Assembly: GCF_024721315.2 (NCBI RefSeq) | Contig: NZ_JANFAK020000092.1 | Location: 1-34,557 of the forward strand | Length of the DNA stretch: 34,557 bases | DNA from: Streptomyces sp. Isolate_45 | Lineage (GTDB): Bacteria > Actinomycetota > Actinomycetes > Streptomycetales > Streptomycetaceae | Direction of reading: 5' to 3' | Shown here: positions 1-7,690 of the stretch, one piece after another | Layout of the letters: the number at the start of each line of letters is the position of its first letter | Numbering within the stretch: position 1 is the stretch's first letter | The notes under the pieces: generated by a model | Database searches by the model: none | Told to the model about the DNA's origin: nothing | What the model saw: the letters and a program-made list of their open reading frames with translations, nothing else | Translations under genes and position numbers: made by a program

Positions 1-74
1 TGGACTACATGAACTCCCGCTACGGCAGCCCCGTCGGCGCCTGGAACTTCTGGCAGACCCACCACTGGTACTGA
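1..74 (+). CDS. C-terminus of a secreted lytic transglycosylase-like protein (partial)
   Basis: Only the last 23 codons and the TGA are present; the gene begins before the window. The visible end, YMNSRYGSPVGAWNFWQTHH followed by WY, is the characteristic C-terminal tail of Streptomyces transglycosylase/SLT-like domains (often with an N-terminal LysM), in which a conserved Asn-x-Arg-Tyr-Gly segment and a Trp-rich end close the lysozyme fold. Such proteins are exported and cleave peptidoglycan glycan strands. The domain order upstream cannot be seen. A strong hairpin follows about 45 bp downstream. The family call rests only on this short tail. Confidence 0.7.
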   Translation, partial: DYMNSRYGSPVGAWNFWQTHHWY

Positions 75-118
75 GCCACCAACGGACACAGCACCACACA
101 CGCCAGCACACACACGAC

Positions 119-151
119 AACGCCCGGCCGGGACACCCCGCCGGGCGTTTT
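119..151. terminator. Bidirectional intrinsic terminator between transglycosylase and galE
   Basis: Perfect 10-bp inverted repeat, AACGCCCGGC at 119-128 and its complement at 140-149, with an 11-nt loop. The plus strand continues into TTTTC and the minus strand has the matching AA start. It lies between two convergent genes, so it probably ends both transcripts. Confidence 0.8.
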
Positions 152-228
152 CGCGATGTCCCGACGTCATGGGGGCGGCCCTGTTCCACCCGTGCGCGCC
201 TGCCGCTCGCGCAGCGGCGTCGTGCCGG

Positions 229-1227
229 TCAGTCCGTGGTCAGGGTGGTGTCGCGGCGCTCGTACCAGCGCAGGGAGTCGGCGATGCCCTCTTCGAGGGA
301 GTGCCGGGCCTTCCAGCCGAGGAGTTCCTGCGCTAGGTCGACTCGGGCGTAGGCACCGGCGGAGTCGCCGGGGCGCCGGTCGGTCTCGACGGTGGTCAGC
401 GGGGCCCCGGTGACGTTCTCGAAGGCGGTGACGAGTTCCCGGACGGTGGTACCGCGCCCCGTGCCGAGGTTGATGACGCGGTAGGGCTCGTCGCGGGTGA
501 TGGCCGTGAACTGCTGGACGGCCTTGACGTGAGCGGCGGCGAGGTCCCAGACGTGCACGTAGTCACGGATCCCGGAGCCGTCACGGGTGGGGTAGTCGGT
601 GCCCGTGAGGGGGAAGGGACTGCCCGCGTGGTGGACGTCGATCATCTTGCCCAGGGCGTGGGTGGGGGTACGGATCTGCAGGCCGGTGCGCAGGAGCGGG
701 TCGGCGCCGATGGGGTTGAAGTAGCGCAGCGAGATGACGTTGAGGGTTCCGGCGGCGGCGACGTCGGCCAGGACCGTCTCGAAGAGGGCTTTGGTACGCG
801 CGTAGGGGCTCAGGGTTTCGAGGGGCGAGTTCTCGTCGACGGAGAAGTCCTCCGGGTCGGCCCGGTAGATGGAGGCGGAACTGCTGAAGAGGAGGTTCCG
901 GCAGTTGTTGCGGGTGAGGTGTTCGAGGAACTGGATGCCCTTGGACACGTTCTCGCGGTAGTAGCCGAGGGGGTTGGCGACGGAGTCGGGGACGACGATC
1001 AGGGCGGCGCAGTCGATGGCCGTGGTGATGTCGGGGTGGTCGGCGAAGATGCGGTCGACGAGGGCGCCGTCGCAGATGTCGCCCTCGTAGAAGGTCCGGC
1101 CCTCGGTGAACTCGCGGCGGCCGGTGGCCAGGTTGTCGAGGATGACGGGGGTGATGCCGTCGTCGATGCAGGCCGAGGCGATGGTCGAGCCGATGAAACC
1201 GGCGCCGCCCGCGATCAGTACCTTCAA
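229..1227 (-). CDS. galE: UDP-glucose 4-epimerase
   Basis: Predicted 332-aa short-chain dehydrogenase/reductase of the extended class that interconverts UDP-glucose and UDP-galactose in the cytoplasm (Leloir pathway and surface-glycan precursors). Seen: the NAD-binding GGAGFIG motif at residues 7-13, an Asp-Asn pair at 31-32 after beta-2, the SSSAS active-site serines at 115-119 and the catalytic Y142-x3-K146. Length is normal for GalE. An upstream reading frame to 1407 exists, but the TTG at 1227 is chosen because it starts exactly at the Rossmann fold (MKVLIAGG) and has AAGGAAG about 7 nt upstream. It stands alone, not in a gal operon. A dTDP- or UDP-GlcNAc epimerase specificity cannot be excluded. 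Confidence 0.9.
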   Translation of the reverse strand: MKVLIAGGAGFIGSTIASACIDDGITPVILDNLATGRREFTEGRTFYEGDICDGALVDRIFADHPDITTAIDCAALIVVPDSVANPLGYYRENVSKGIQFLEHLTRNNCRNLLFSSSASIYRADPEDFSVDENSPLETLSPYARTKALFETVLADVAAAGTLNVISLRYFNPIGADPLLRTGLQIRTPTHALGKMIDVHHAGSPFPLTGTDYPTRDGSGIRDYVHVWDLAAAHVKAVQQFTAITRDEPYRVINLGTGRGTTVRELVTAFENVTGAPLTTVETDRRPGDSAGAYARVDLAQELLGWKARHSLEEGIADSLRWYERRDTTLTTD

Positions 1228-1484
1228 GGGTTCTTCCTTAAGCGTTCGGTGGAGCTTCGGTGCGTGTGCCGTACGTCCCACCCGGCGGGCCCGGGACACC
1301 GGTGTGCGGTCCGGCAGCCGCCAGGTGGGGCGAGGGTCGTGTCCCCGTGGGGATGTCCCCTTTGCCATGACGGGGAGCCCCGCCCTTTGGTTGCATGGCC
1401 ACGGCACTCGTCGAGCTGTGGGGGGCCGGGTTCGCCGGAGTTTTCGTCAGGGTGGTCCGCTTCAGCAGCCGCCGGGTAGGTCGG

Positions 1485-2702
1485 TCACCAGGCCTCTTTC
1501 GACTCGCGGTACGGATCCGGGTCCGTGACCCAGCCGGCTGCGAGGACCAGGCCCGACAGGCGGTGTACGGCGAGGAAGCCGAAGGGTCGGTGGAACGTGG
1601 CGTCCACTTCGGTGGTCAGGTACGTCGTCTCCGGACGCGGGGCGCTGCCTGCCATCCCCTCCATGGCGGTCACCACGGCCGCCTTGAAGCCCCTGTCGGT
1701 GAAGGCCGCGGACGCAGCCTGTTCGGCCGAGCGGATCGTTGTCGGGCGGTCGCTGATGCCGGGGAAGTGTCCTGTGGATGCTTCGGAGGCCGTGCGCAGC
1801 CCGAAGGTGTCGGCGTGGACGAGCAGATCGTGCTTGGCCAGGATGTCGAAGGCGACGGTCCTGACGTGGAGCGTCGGCGGGGCCGGACGGAAGTGGCGCA
1901 CCCTGCTGACGGTGAGGCCGGGTCCGGCCGTGCCGTGCGGGAGCCGACCGGCCGGCACGATGTCGTGCCGACCCGCGAGAACGTCGATGCCTGCCTTCAG
2001 GACCCGCGCCGCGGGCACGTCCTCCTCTCCGAGGACCAGGTGCACGTCGATGCCGGCGTTGCCCACCACCCGGAGGTTGGTGATCTGCCCGGCGGGTGTC
2101 TCGGCCACGCCGACGCGGTCGATCAGCGAGGTGGTGCGGTGCAGTCCGGCCAGTTGCCGGTCCTCCCACGGGCCGGAGCGGGGGCGGGCGAACTCCGCGG
2201 TGAAGGGACGTATCCACTCGGTTTCCAGGGCGAGCGCGCTCGCCAGCACGAACTTGGTGTCCCTGTTCAGGCCCACCGGCATCCGCTCGATCCGTCCGCC
2301 GGTCCGCTCCGCGGCCCACGCGTCGAGTGCTCTCCGGTCCGACCACGGCCACCCGCTCAAGGTCCCGTGAGAACGCGGAGGCAGTCCCGCCGCCCACTCC
2401 TTGTGGACCTTCAGACTCCGGCTGGTCCACAGGCCCACCGCCATGTCCACCGCCCGGAGCCCGTCGAGTGCGCCGAGGAACTCCCGAGCGGCGGCCGCGG
2501 CCCGCTCGGTGGGCAGTCCGACCGCCTCCGTCAGTTCGGCGCGCGCCGAGCCGGCGGCGCCATCGGCCAGGAGGGCGAGCAGCGGCCACACCCCGGCGGC
2601 AGAAAGGACCGTGCCCGCATCGGCCTTCTCCACCCACCGTGCCGTCAGGCCGTTGACGGCCTCTACGGTCTCACCGACCTTTTGGATATCCGCAGTTGTC
2701 AT
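1485..2702 (-). CDS. Serpin family serine-protease-inhibitor-like protein
   Basis: A 405-aa protein with the serpin scaffold throughout and no signal peptide, so predicted cytoplasmic. The N-terminal helix A/B region (VLSAAGVWPLLALLADGA, about 32-49), the hinge and reactive-centre loop (about 336-365) and the C-terminal serpin signature (FHRPFGFLAVHR, 370-381, then GLVLAAGWVTDP) are in order. Inhibitory serpins trap a target protease by inserting the cleaved loop into sheet A. Here the hinge reads GFKAAVVTA: P15 is Gly as expected, but P14 is Phe rather than Thr/Ser, so loop insertion may be altered. The ATG at 2702 is preferred over a TTG at 2723 because of a G-rich Shine-Dalgarno-like stretch just upstream. 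The target protease is unknown. Confidence 0.8.
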   Translation of the reverse strand: MTTADIQKVGETVEAVNGLTARWVEKADAGTVLSAAGVWPLLALLADGAAGSARAELTEAVGLPTERAAAAAREFLGALDGLRAVDMAVGLWTSRSLKVHKEWAAGLPPRSHGTLSGWPWSDRRALDAWAAERTGGRIERMPVGLNRDTKFVLASALALETEWIRPFTAEFARPRSGPWEDRQLAGLHRTTSLIDRVGVAETPAGQITNLRVVGNAGIDVHLVLGEEDVPAARVLKAGIDVLAGRHDIVPAGRLPHGTAGPGLTVSRVRHFRPAPPTLHVRTVAFDILAKHDLLVHADTFGLRTASEASTGHFPGISDRPTTIRSAEQAASAAFTDRGFKAAVVTAMEGMAGSAPRPETTYLTTEVDATFHRPFGFLAVHRLSGLVLAAGWVTDPDPYRESKEAW

Positions 2703-2868
2703 CTTCGTCCCGCCCCCGTCCAAGCGTGCCGACCGGCTTGATCCACATTAGCCGGGGCGGCGAACGCGGCCCGTGCCCTCGTTCCGTCACGCACCGGACG
2801 GGAGGAGCTGATGCAGGCGGCCACCACGAGCGCCGCCGACGGAGTCGAACGGCGCCGAACACCGCACG

Positions 2869-2880
2869 TATCCTGGCGCC
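2869..2880 (+). promoter_or_regulatory. Extended -10 of a probably leaderless promoter
   Basis: TATCCT at 2869-2874 followed by exactly six bases and then the ATG at 2881. No Shine-Dalgarno sequence is present. The geometry places transcription start at the first base of the start codon. The -35 element is weak. Confidence 0.5.
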
Positions 2881-3450
2881 ATGGGAAGGACAGAGCCCGA
2901 GGACCGGGACGGGGAAACGTCGCACGACGTCTGCCGCCGCGTCCACGGGTACGAAACCCGTGCCCGTTGCCTCCCCGAGCCGTGGATGTGCGACGTCTTC
3001 CACATCGACGGCAGCCTGCGGGACATCCGGGTATTGGATGTGACGCGCGCCGATTGGATCGCGGTCCTCGAACGTCTGCGGACCGTGGCCGACGAGACCG
3101 AGGTGGAACACCCCTACGACCGGCTCGATCCGGTACGGCCCGCCGTCGCCGACCTCTTCCGCGCCTGGTGTGACGAGCCGGACGGGGAAGGGACGACTTT
3201 CAGCTTCCGGGCCCGGTTCGGCGCCGTATGGTTCTTCGCCCTGCCTTACGACGAGGAGGAGATCGAATTCTCGCTGTGGCCCGACGACGTCCTCGACGGA
3301 GCGGGTGTGGCCGCCGTGCTGCGATTCCTGACCGAGGTGGGCAGGGCCTGCGGGCGGCCGGTGCTGCTCACCGGCGAGAGCGTCCAGTACCACCCGGGCT
3401 TGCGGACGTTGATCCACCACGACCCCACCATCGGCATCGGCCACATCTGA
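2881..3450 (+). CDS. Conserved-looking hypothetical protein, unrecognised
   Basis: A 189-aa acidic, soluble-looking protein without signal peptide or membrane segment. I do not recognise the family. Visible features are a compact N-terminal segment with two Cys (residues about 18 and 30), the stretch MCDVFHIDGSLRDIRVLDV, an Asp/Glu-rich centre (YDEEEIEFSLWPDD) and a C-terminus containing GESVQYHPGL. Third-position GC bias is normal, which supports real coding. The layout resembles small actinobacterial proteins of the kind sometimes found as immunity or regulatory partners, but no motif proves this. The next gene starts 36 bp downstream on the same strand. Confidence 0.7.
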   Translation: MGRTEPEDRDGETSHDVCRRVHGYETRARCLPEPWMCDVFHIDGSLRDIRVLDVTRADWIAVLERLRTVADETEVEHPYDRLDPVRPAVADLFRAWCDEPDGEGTTFSFRARFGAVWFFALPYDEEEIEFSLWPDDVLDGAGVAAVLRFLTEVGRACGRPVLLTGESVQYHPGLRTLIHHDPTIGIGHI

Positions 3451-3474
3451 CGAGCCATCCTTCGGTATCTGGCC

Positions 3475-3486
3475 TACGGTCACTCC
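3475..3486 (+). promoter_or_regulatory. -10 element of a probably leaderless promoter
   Basis: TACGGT at 3475-3480, six spacer bases, then ATG at 3487, without a ribosome-binding site. The spacing is identical to that at 2869, 5824 and (minus strand) 5753-5758. Confidence 0.45.
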
Positions 3487-4008
3487 ATGACCAAGGACGG
3501 CGTAGTTGTGGACGAGGCGATCCGTGCGGCGTGGGACTCATACCGGGTCCTGGAGAAACGCACCTCCGCCCAGGAGCGCCGGCAGGCGCAGCAGCGGGTC
3601 GGGGCCGCAGTGGACGCCCACGGGCGTGCGGAGGTGTCCCGGGGCACGGTTTTCCTGGTGGGCGTGTTGACCGGATACCTGATCGCCGAGCAACCCGGCG
3701 GCAAGGATCGGCTCGATCCGCTCAACGATCTGATCCCCGCGGTGATCCGCGGACTTCCCACCTTCGAGACGGCCGACCCGACTCAGGTCCCGATGGTCAC
3801 CGGCGTCCTCATGGCCGCCGCGATGGGCATGGACACCGTGGCGTGGCGAGAGCAATTCGGTCCGATCCCGCCGGAAGAGGCTCTGGTCCACGGCTTCGTG
3901 TTGTGGCTCCTCGCCGACCTCTTCGATTCCCTGGTCGAACGGCCGGGCGCCATCGACGGGATGATGCGGCAGACCTTCGAGGCCATGGCCGCCGAACAAC
4001 ACCCGTAA
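3487..4008 (+). CDS. Hypothetical alpha-helical protein
   Basis: A 173-aa protein of unknown family. It is predicted mostly helical, with hydrophobic helices around residues 52-67 (TVFLVGVLTGYLIAEQ), 101-116 (MVTGVLMAAAMGMDTV) and 134-147 (HGFVLWLLADLFDS). None is long enough to be convincingly transmembrane. The basic N-terminal section carries a Gln/Arg-rich heptad-like stretch (SAQERRQAQQRV). There is no signal peptide. Start chosen at the ATG with a well-spaced -10 box; there is no Shine-Dalgarno. It follows the 189-aa gene on the same strand and may share its regulation. I cannot name a function. Confidence 0.65.
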   Translation: MTKDGVVVDEAIRAAWDSYRVLEKRTSAQERRQAQQRVGAAVDAHGRAEVSRGTVFLVGVLTGYLIAEQPGGKDRLDPLNDLIPAVIRGLPTFETADPTQVPMVTGVLMAAAMGMDTVAWREQFGPIPPEEALVHGFVLWLLADLFDSLVERPGAIDGMMRQTFEAMAAEQHP

Positions 4009-4165
4009 CGTGCGGGCTGCCACCGGACCGGTGCGGCGGGCGGCCGCGAGCCCGTCGCACACCCTCACGGGCGCCGCGTCCGAAGGCGCGGCCGCGTCCC
4101 CGGCTGTCCACTCCACCGGCCTCATCACAGAAGAAACCGACCACCGGAGAGGACCCAACTCCCCC

Positions 4166-4636
4166 ATGTCCATATGGCCTTCCATCGTTGCCGTACTCGG
4201 CACCCTTGCCGGTGCCCTGACCGCCGGTGTCCTCCAGCACCGTTCGGCACGCACCGCACTCGTCGAGGAGCGCGCCCACGGCCACCGCCAGGACCAGCTC
4301 GGCGCCGTCACCGACTTCGCGGCCGCCCTGGACGCGCACCGCTCGGCGATCTTCCATCGGGAGCGCCTGGCTCTGGCCGAGGCGGGCACCGAGCACCAGT
4401 TGGAGGCCCAGACGAGGTCCCACGACACCCGTGCCGCAATCACCGCGCCCCACATCCGCCTGCAAATCCTGGTCCCCGAACTGGCCGGCCCCGCCCAACA
4501 GGCCGCCGATGCAACCTACGTACTGCGCAAGGCCATGGACCGGACCGACCTGGACGCCCGCCGGCACGCGGCCAAGGAGGCATCGGTCGCCTTCATCACC
4601 GCGGCCGCCACGCTGCTGAGCCCCGACAACCACTGA
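4166..4636 (+). CDS. Small membrane-anchored KilB-like protein
   Basis: A 156-aa protein starting with one N-terminal transmembrane helix (SIVAVLGTLAGALTAGVLQ, about residues 6-24) followed by a long charged helical domain rich in Ala, Arg, His and Glu. From memory this layout and sequence style match the KilB/pRL2-23-like proteins common in Streptomyces and frequently found near conjugative or integrative plasmid genes. No transfer gene is visible here, so it may be an orphan. An upstream in-frame ATG at 4010 exists, but 4166 is preferred: it begins at the membrane helix and has GGAGAGG at 4146-4152. The function of the family is not established. Confidence 0.65.
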   Translation: MSIWPSIVAVLGTLAGALTAGVLQHRSARTALVEERAHGHRQDQLGAVTDFAAALDAHRSAIFHRERLALAEAGTEHQLEAQTRSHDTRAAITAPHIRLQILVPELAGPAQQAADATYVLRKAMDRTDLDARRHAAKEASVAFITAAATLLSPDNH

Positions 4637-4813
4637 CAGTAGGGCCAGGCCACCACTTGCCCGACCGGATCGGGCAGCCGGAGCCGACCCGTGATCACCC
4701 GTCGCGGAGGGCCGTACGGGTCCGACTCCACCGGTGGGTGGTCGAGGGGACCATGGCCCGGCTCCTCGTCACCCGCCACGTCCGACGCCTTCCCCCAGGA
4801 CGTCTTGAGGGGC

Positions 4814-5746
4814 TCAGGGAATGATGAGGACCTTGCCCCGGATCCGGCCGGACTCGCTGAGGTGGTGGACGTCGGCGAGGTCGGCCAGTGGACGTGACTC
4901 GCTGACGTCGATGCTGAGCGCGGCGGCGTCGACGAGTTCCACGAGCGCCGCAAGGTGCGTGACGTCGTTGCGTGCGACCAGGTGCCTCGCGCTCACACCG
5001 GTGCCGACTGCCGGTTCGATCGGGGTCGCGATCGACACGATCCGTCCGCCCGGCCGCACCAGGGTCGCCAGGGCGGCGGCGTCCGGCGGGCTCAGCGGGA
5101 CCAGATTGAGCAGGGTGTCCACCGGGCTGCCGAGGGCGTCGCCCACCGGACCGGCCGTGTAGTCGATCAATCGGTCCGCCCCCTGCCTCCGGACCGCCTC
5201 GGTGCTCCGGGGGCCGGCCGTGGCGATCACCTCGGCTCCGGCATGCTTCGCCAGTTGCGTAACGAAGCCTCCGACGCCGCCGCCCGCGCCGTTGACCAGC
5301 ACCCGCTGACCGGCAGTCACCTTCCCGTGCTCGAACACCGCCTGCCAGGCCGTCAGGCCGGCCACGGGAAGTGCCGCGGCGTGAGCGAGCGGAACGGACG
5401 CCGGGGCCGGCACCAACAGGGCGGCGGGCGCGCGGACGTACTCGGCGGCCGCACCCCCGCCGTCGAGCCGCCCGACGACGCGGTCGCCGACGGCGCGGCC
5501 CTCCGTCCCCGGGCCGATTTCGACCACGGTGCCGGCGACGTCCCAGCCCAGGGTGTAGGGCAGGTCCACAGGGAGGAACGCGTGCAGCAGCCCGGCGCGC
5601 AGGGCGGACTCGGTGGGATTGAACGAGGTCGCGGCGACCTGGACGAGCACTTCACCGGAGGCGGGTCGTGGACGGGCGACGGTGTCGTGGCGGATCACGG
5701 AGGTATCGCCGTATTCGTGGATGCGGGCGGTCTTCATCATCGTCAT
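4814..5746 (-). CDS. Zinc-independent NADP-dependent quinone oxidoreductase (MDR superfamily)
   Basis: A 310-aa medium-chain dehydrogenase/reductase of the quinone-oxidoreductase type, cytoplasmic, expected to reduce quinones or other electrophilic carbonyls with NADPH. Seen: the GroES-like N-terminal domain with LGWDVAGTVVEIGPG, the Rossmann motif VNGAGGGVGGFVTQLAKH near residue 155, and YVRAPAALLVPAPASVPLAHAAALP. The Cys/His zinc ligands of alcohol dehydrogenases are absent. Length is normal. It is divergent from an AraC-type regulator 89 bp away, the usual arrangement for an inducible detoxification enzyme controlled by its neighbour. The ATG at 5746 has no Shine-Dalgarno but is placed for leaderless translation. 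Confidence 0.88.
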   Translation of the reverse strand: MTMMKTARIHEYGDTSVIRHDTVARPRPASGEVLVQVAATSFNPTESALRAGLLHAFLPVDLPYTLGWDVAGTVVEIGPGTEGRAVGDRVVGRLDGGGAAAEYVRAPAALLVPAPASVPLAHAAALPVAGLTAWQAVFEHGKVTAGQRVLVNGAGGGVGGFVTQLAKHAGAEVIATAGPRSTEAVRRQGADRLIDYTAGPVGDALGSPVDTLLNLVPLSPPDAAALATLVRPGGRIVSIATPIEPAVGTGVSARHLVARNDVTHLAALVELVDAAALSIDVSESRPLADLADVHHLSESGRIRGKVLIIP

Positions 5747-5835
5747 GCCGCGAATCTACGACCACGTGGGGAGACGATCCATGCGCAGAAGTACCCGGTT
5801 CATGCGCGTGCGTCTCGCACCCGTACCCTCGCCGG
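5747..5835. promoter_or_regulatory. Divergent promoter region with two leaderless-type starts
   Basis: An 89-bp spacer between divergent genes. On the plus strand TACCCT (5824-5829) lies six bases before ATG 5836. On the minus strand TAGATT (complement of 5753-5758) lies six bases before ATG 5746. Neither start has a Shine-Dalgarno, so both mRNAs may be leaderless. An AraC operator is expected here, but no clear repeat stands out. Confidence 0.5.
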
Positions 5836-6771
5836 ATGGATGTACTCAGCGACGTGGTCGCGGTGACGCGGACCGGCCGTCCCCGCTCGGCCCATGTGCG
5901 GTGGCACGCCCCGTGGGGACAGGAGTTCGCCGCCGTCCCCGGGTCGGCGGGATTCCAGGTGGTCCTGCGGGGTTCCTGTTGGCTGCTGCCCCCGAACTCG
6001 GAGCCCGTCCGACTGGGCACGGGCGACGTGGTGTTCCTCCCCCACGGCAGCGGGCACACACTGGCCGACAGCCTCGAAGGGCTCGGTGCCGCCCCTGCCT
6101 GCGACCCCGACGACCACGAGCCGTACGACGCCTACGCCTCGGACAGCGTCGACCGGACCGGAGAGGGCGGACAGGTCACGGTGGTGTTGTGCGGGGCCTA
6201 CCGGCTCGACCCGTCCCGCACTCACCCGCTGTTGCTGACCCTTCCGGATCTGATCCACCTGCCGGCGCGGTCGGACCGCGACCCCGAATTGCGTGCGGCC
6301 GTTGAACTCCTGGCCGCCGAGTTGAAGAGCCCTCGGCTGGGAACGGACGCGGCCGTACCCGCGCTCCTGGACACGCTCCTGCTGTACATCCTGCGCATCT
6401 GGTTCGCCGAACGGCCCGCCCGAGGTGCCACCACCGGGTGGGCCGCCGCGCTGAACGACCCGCCCGTCAGCGCTGCCCTCCACGCCATCCACCGAGACCC
6501 GGCAGCCCCGTGGACCGTGGCGAGGCTCGCCGCGGAGGCCGGGCTCTCCCGGGCAGCCTTCGCCAGACGCTTCGCCACCCTGGTCGGCCAACCACCCCTC
6601 GGCTACCTGACCTGGTGGCGGATGACCACGGCGGCGCGCCTGCTACGGACGTCGGACGCACCGTTGAGGTCCCTGGCCGGCCAGGTCGGCTACACGTCCG
6701 AGTTCGCCTTCGCCAACGCGTTCAAACGCGCGCACGGAACCGCACCCGGCGCCTACCGGCGCATGGGTTGA
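5836..6771 (+). CDS. AraC-family transcriptional regulator with cupin sensor domain
   Basis: A 311-aa regulator. The N-terminal ~170 residues form a cupin_6-type sensor (WGQEFAAVPGSAGFQVVLRG, then LGTGDVVFLPHGSGHTL with the cupin Gly/Pro/His pattern). The C-terminal ~100 residues carry the two AraC helix-turn-helix units (WTVARLAAEAGLSRAAFARR, then LRSLAGQVGYTSEFAFANAF). This pairing usually senses a small ligand and controls the adjacent, divergently transcribed oxidoreductase. Start chosen at ATG 5836 because the longer frame to 5668 runs through the intergenic promoter. The ligand is unknown. Confidence 0.88.
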   Translation: MDVLSDVVAVTRTGRPRSAHVRWHAPWGQEFAAVPGSAGFQVVLRGSCWLLPPNSEPVRLGTGDVVFLPHGSGHTLADSLEGLGAAPACDPDDHEPYDAYASDSVDRTGEGGQVTVVLCGAYRLDPSRTHPLLLTLPDLIHLPARSDRDPELRAAVELLAAELKSPRLGTDAAVPALLDTLLLYILRIWFAERPARGATTGWAAALNDPPVSAALHAIHRDPAAPWTVARLAAEAGLSRAAFARRFATLVGQPPLGYLTWWRMTTAARLLRTSDAPLRSLAGQVGYTSEFAFANAFKRAHGTAPGAYRRMG

Positions 6772-6774
6772 TGC

Positions 6775-7042
6775 GGAGCCGCTCATCCCGCCATCCCGCC
6801 TTCCCGGCGGTGATGGCCCGGCGTTCGTGGTCCCTCCAAGCGCCGTCGATGTACTGGGAGGCGGTCGAGGTGCCCTCGTGCCGGAAGCCGAGGCGTCGGA
6901 CGAGGTTCAGCGAAGGGGTGTTGTCCGGCTGGATGTTCGCCCCCAGGTGGTGCTCCGGGCGGCGGACGTGGCGTACGGCCGTGGCGGCCGCGACGGCCGG
7001 CCACAAACCAGGTCGACGCAGGTCGGTGCGGTATCCGATCAT
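6775..7042 (-). pseudogene. Remnant of a RimJ/RimL-type GNAT acetyltransferase
   Basis: The minus strand encodes only the C-terminal third of a GNAT fold. HLGANIQPDNTPSLNLVRRL, then GFRHEGTSTASQYIDGAWRD and HERRAI, correspond to the family segments LEANIQPxNxxSxxLVxRLGF and IDGxWRDHE. The acetyl-CoA-binding motif A (R/Q-x-x-G-x-G/A) that should precede them is missing: upstream the frame runs straight into the 5' end of the divergent DUF6584-like gene. The best ATG, 7042, would give about 25 unrelated residues before the homology. I read this as a 5'-deleted gene rather than a functional enzyme. Confidence 0.6.
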
Positions 7043-7048
7043 GAGTTC

Positions 7049-7576
7049 ATGCCCCTGAACGAGACCCTTGCGCGAATCGACGCGGACCTGGCCGCCGGCC
7101 GGATTCCCATCGCGCGCCAGCGCCTGCGCGGTCTCATCTCGTCCTTCCCGCACGACCTGACGCTCCGCCGTCGACTGGCCGGGATATACCGGCTCTACGA
7201 CGACGCGGCCGAGGCGGGACGCTGGATGTACCTGGAAGAGGACCGGAACGCCGACGAGACAGCCGCTTTCGAGGCGCGGTACGGATCGCCCGGTTGGCGG
7301 ATGAAGGCCCTCGCCTGGCATGGCCCCGAGGCGGGCGCCGCCACCGCCTTCGCGCGGGGGCAACTGGCCGCGGTGCGGACCGCTTGCGCCGAGGAGCTGG
7401 GGCACCCGGTCGACTGGGACGACCCCGGCTCCTACCGGGACGACCTGATCGAGGAACACGAGTCGCCCTCCGAGCCGTGGACGGTCGGCGGCGTACTGGT
7501 GGGCATCGGCTTGCTGGTGGCGGTCCTCGCATTCCTCGCGGTCTGGGTGAACGGGCTCATTGCCCTCTTCGATTGA
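7049..7576 (+). CDS. DUF6584-like tail-anchored protein
   Basis: A 175-aa protein. The N-terminal soluble part (LARIDADLAAGRIPIARQRLRG, then FPHDLTLRRRLAGIYRLYDDAAEAGRW) looks like short tetratricopeptide-type helices. The C-terminus has one transmembrane helix (VGGVLVGIGLLVAVLAFLAV, about 148-167) with only a few residues after it, so it should be a C-terminally anchored membrane protein. I recall this pattern as DUF6584, a family of unknown function in Streptomyces. The start is ATG 7049; the frame is open upstream but overlaps the GNAT remnant. Function unknown. Confidence 0.75.
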   Translation: MPLNETLARIDADLAAGRIPIARQRLRGLISSFPHDLTLRRRLAGIYRLYDDAAEAGRWMYLEEDRNADETAAFEARYGSPGWRMKALAWHGPEAGAATAFARGQLAAVRTACAEELGHPVDWDDPGSYRDDLIEEHESPSEPWTVGGVLVGIGLLVAVLAFLAVWVNGLIALFD

Positions 7577-7690
7577 CTCAGGACGCTCCCGCCCGATGGG
7601 CACTGCGGTCATGCCGTGTTCGTGGCCATGAACGACCGGGCCCCGGCGGTCCGGGCAGGGATCGCGCCGGCATGCCCGGGCGGCCCGTCC

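Noticed and set aside
1395..2741. Long plus-strand open frame opposite the serpin gene
   Set aside because: It is antisense to a clear serpin, has Arg/Gly/Pro-rich low-complexity composition and no domain; a typical high-GC shadow frame.
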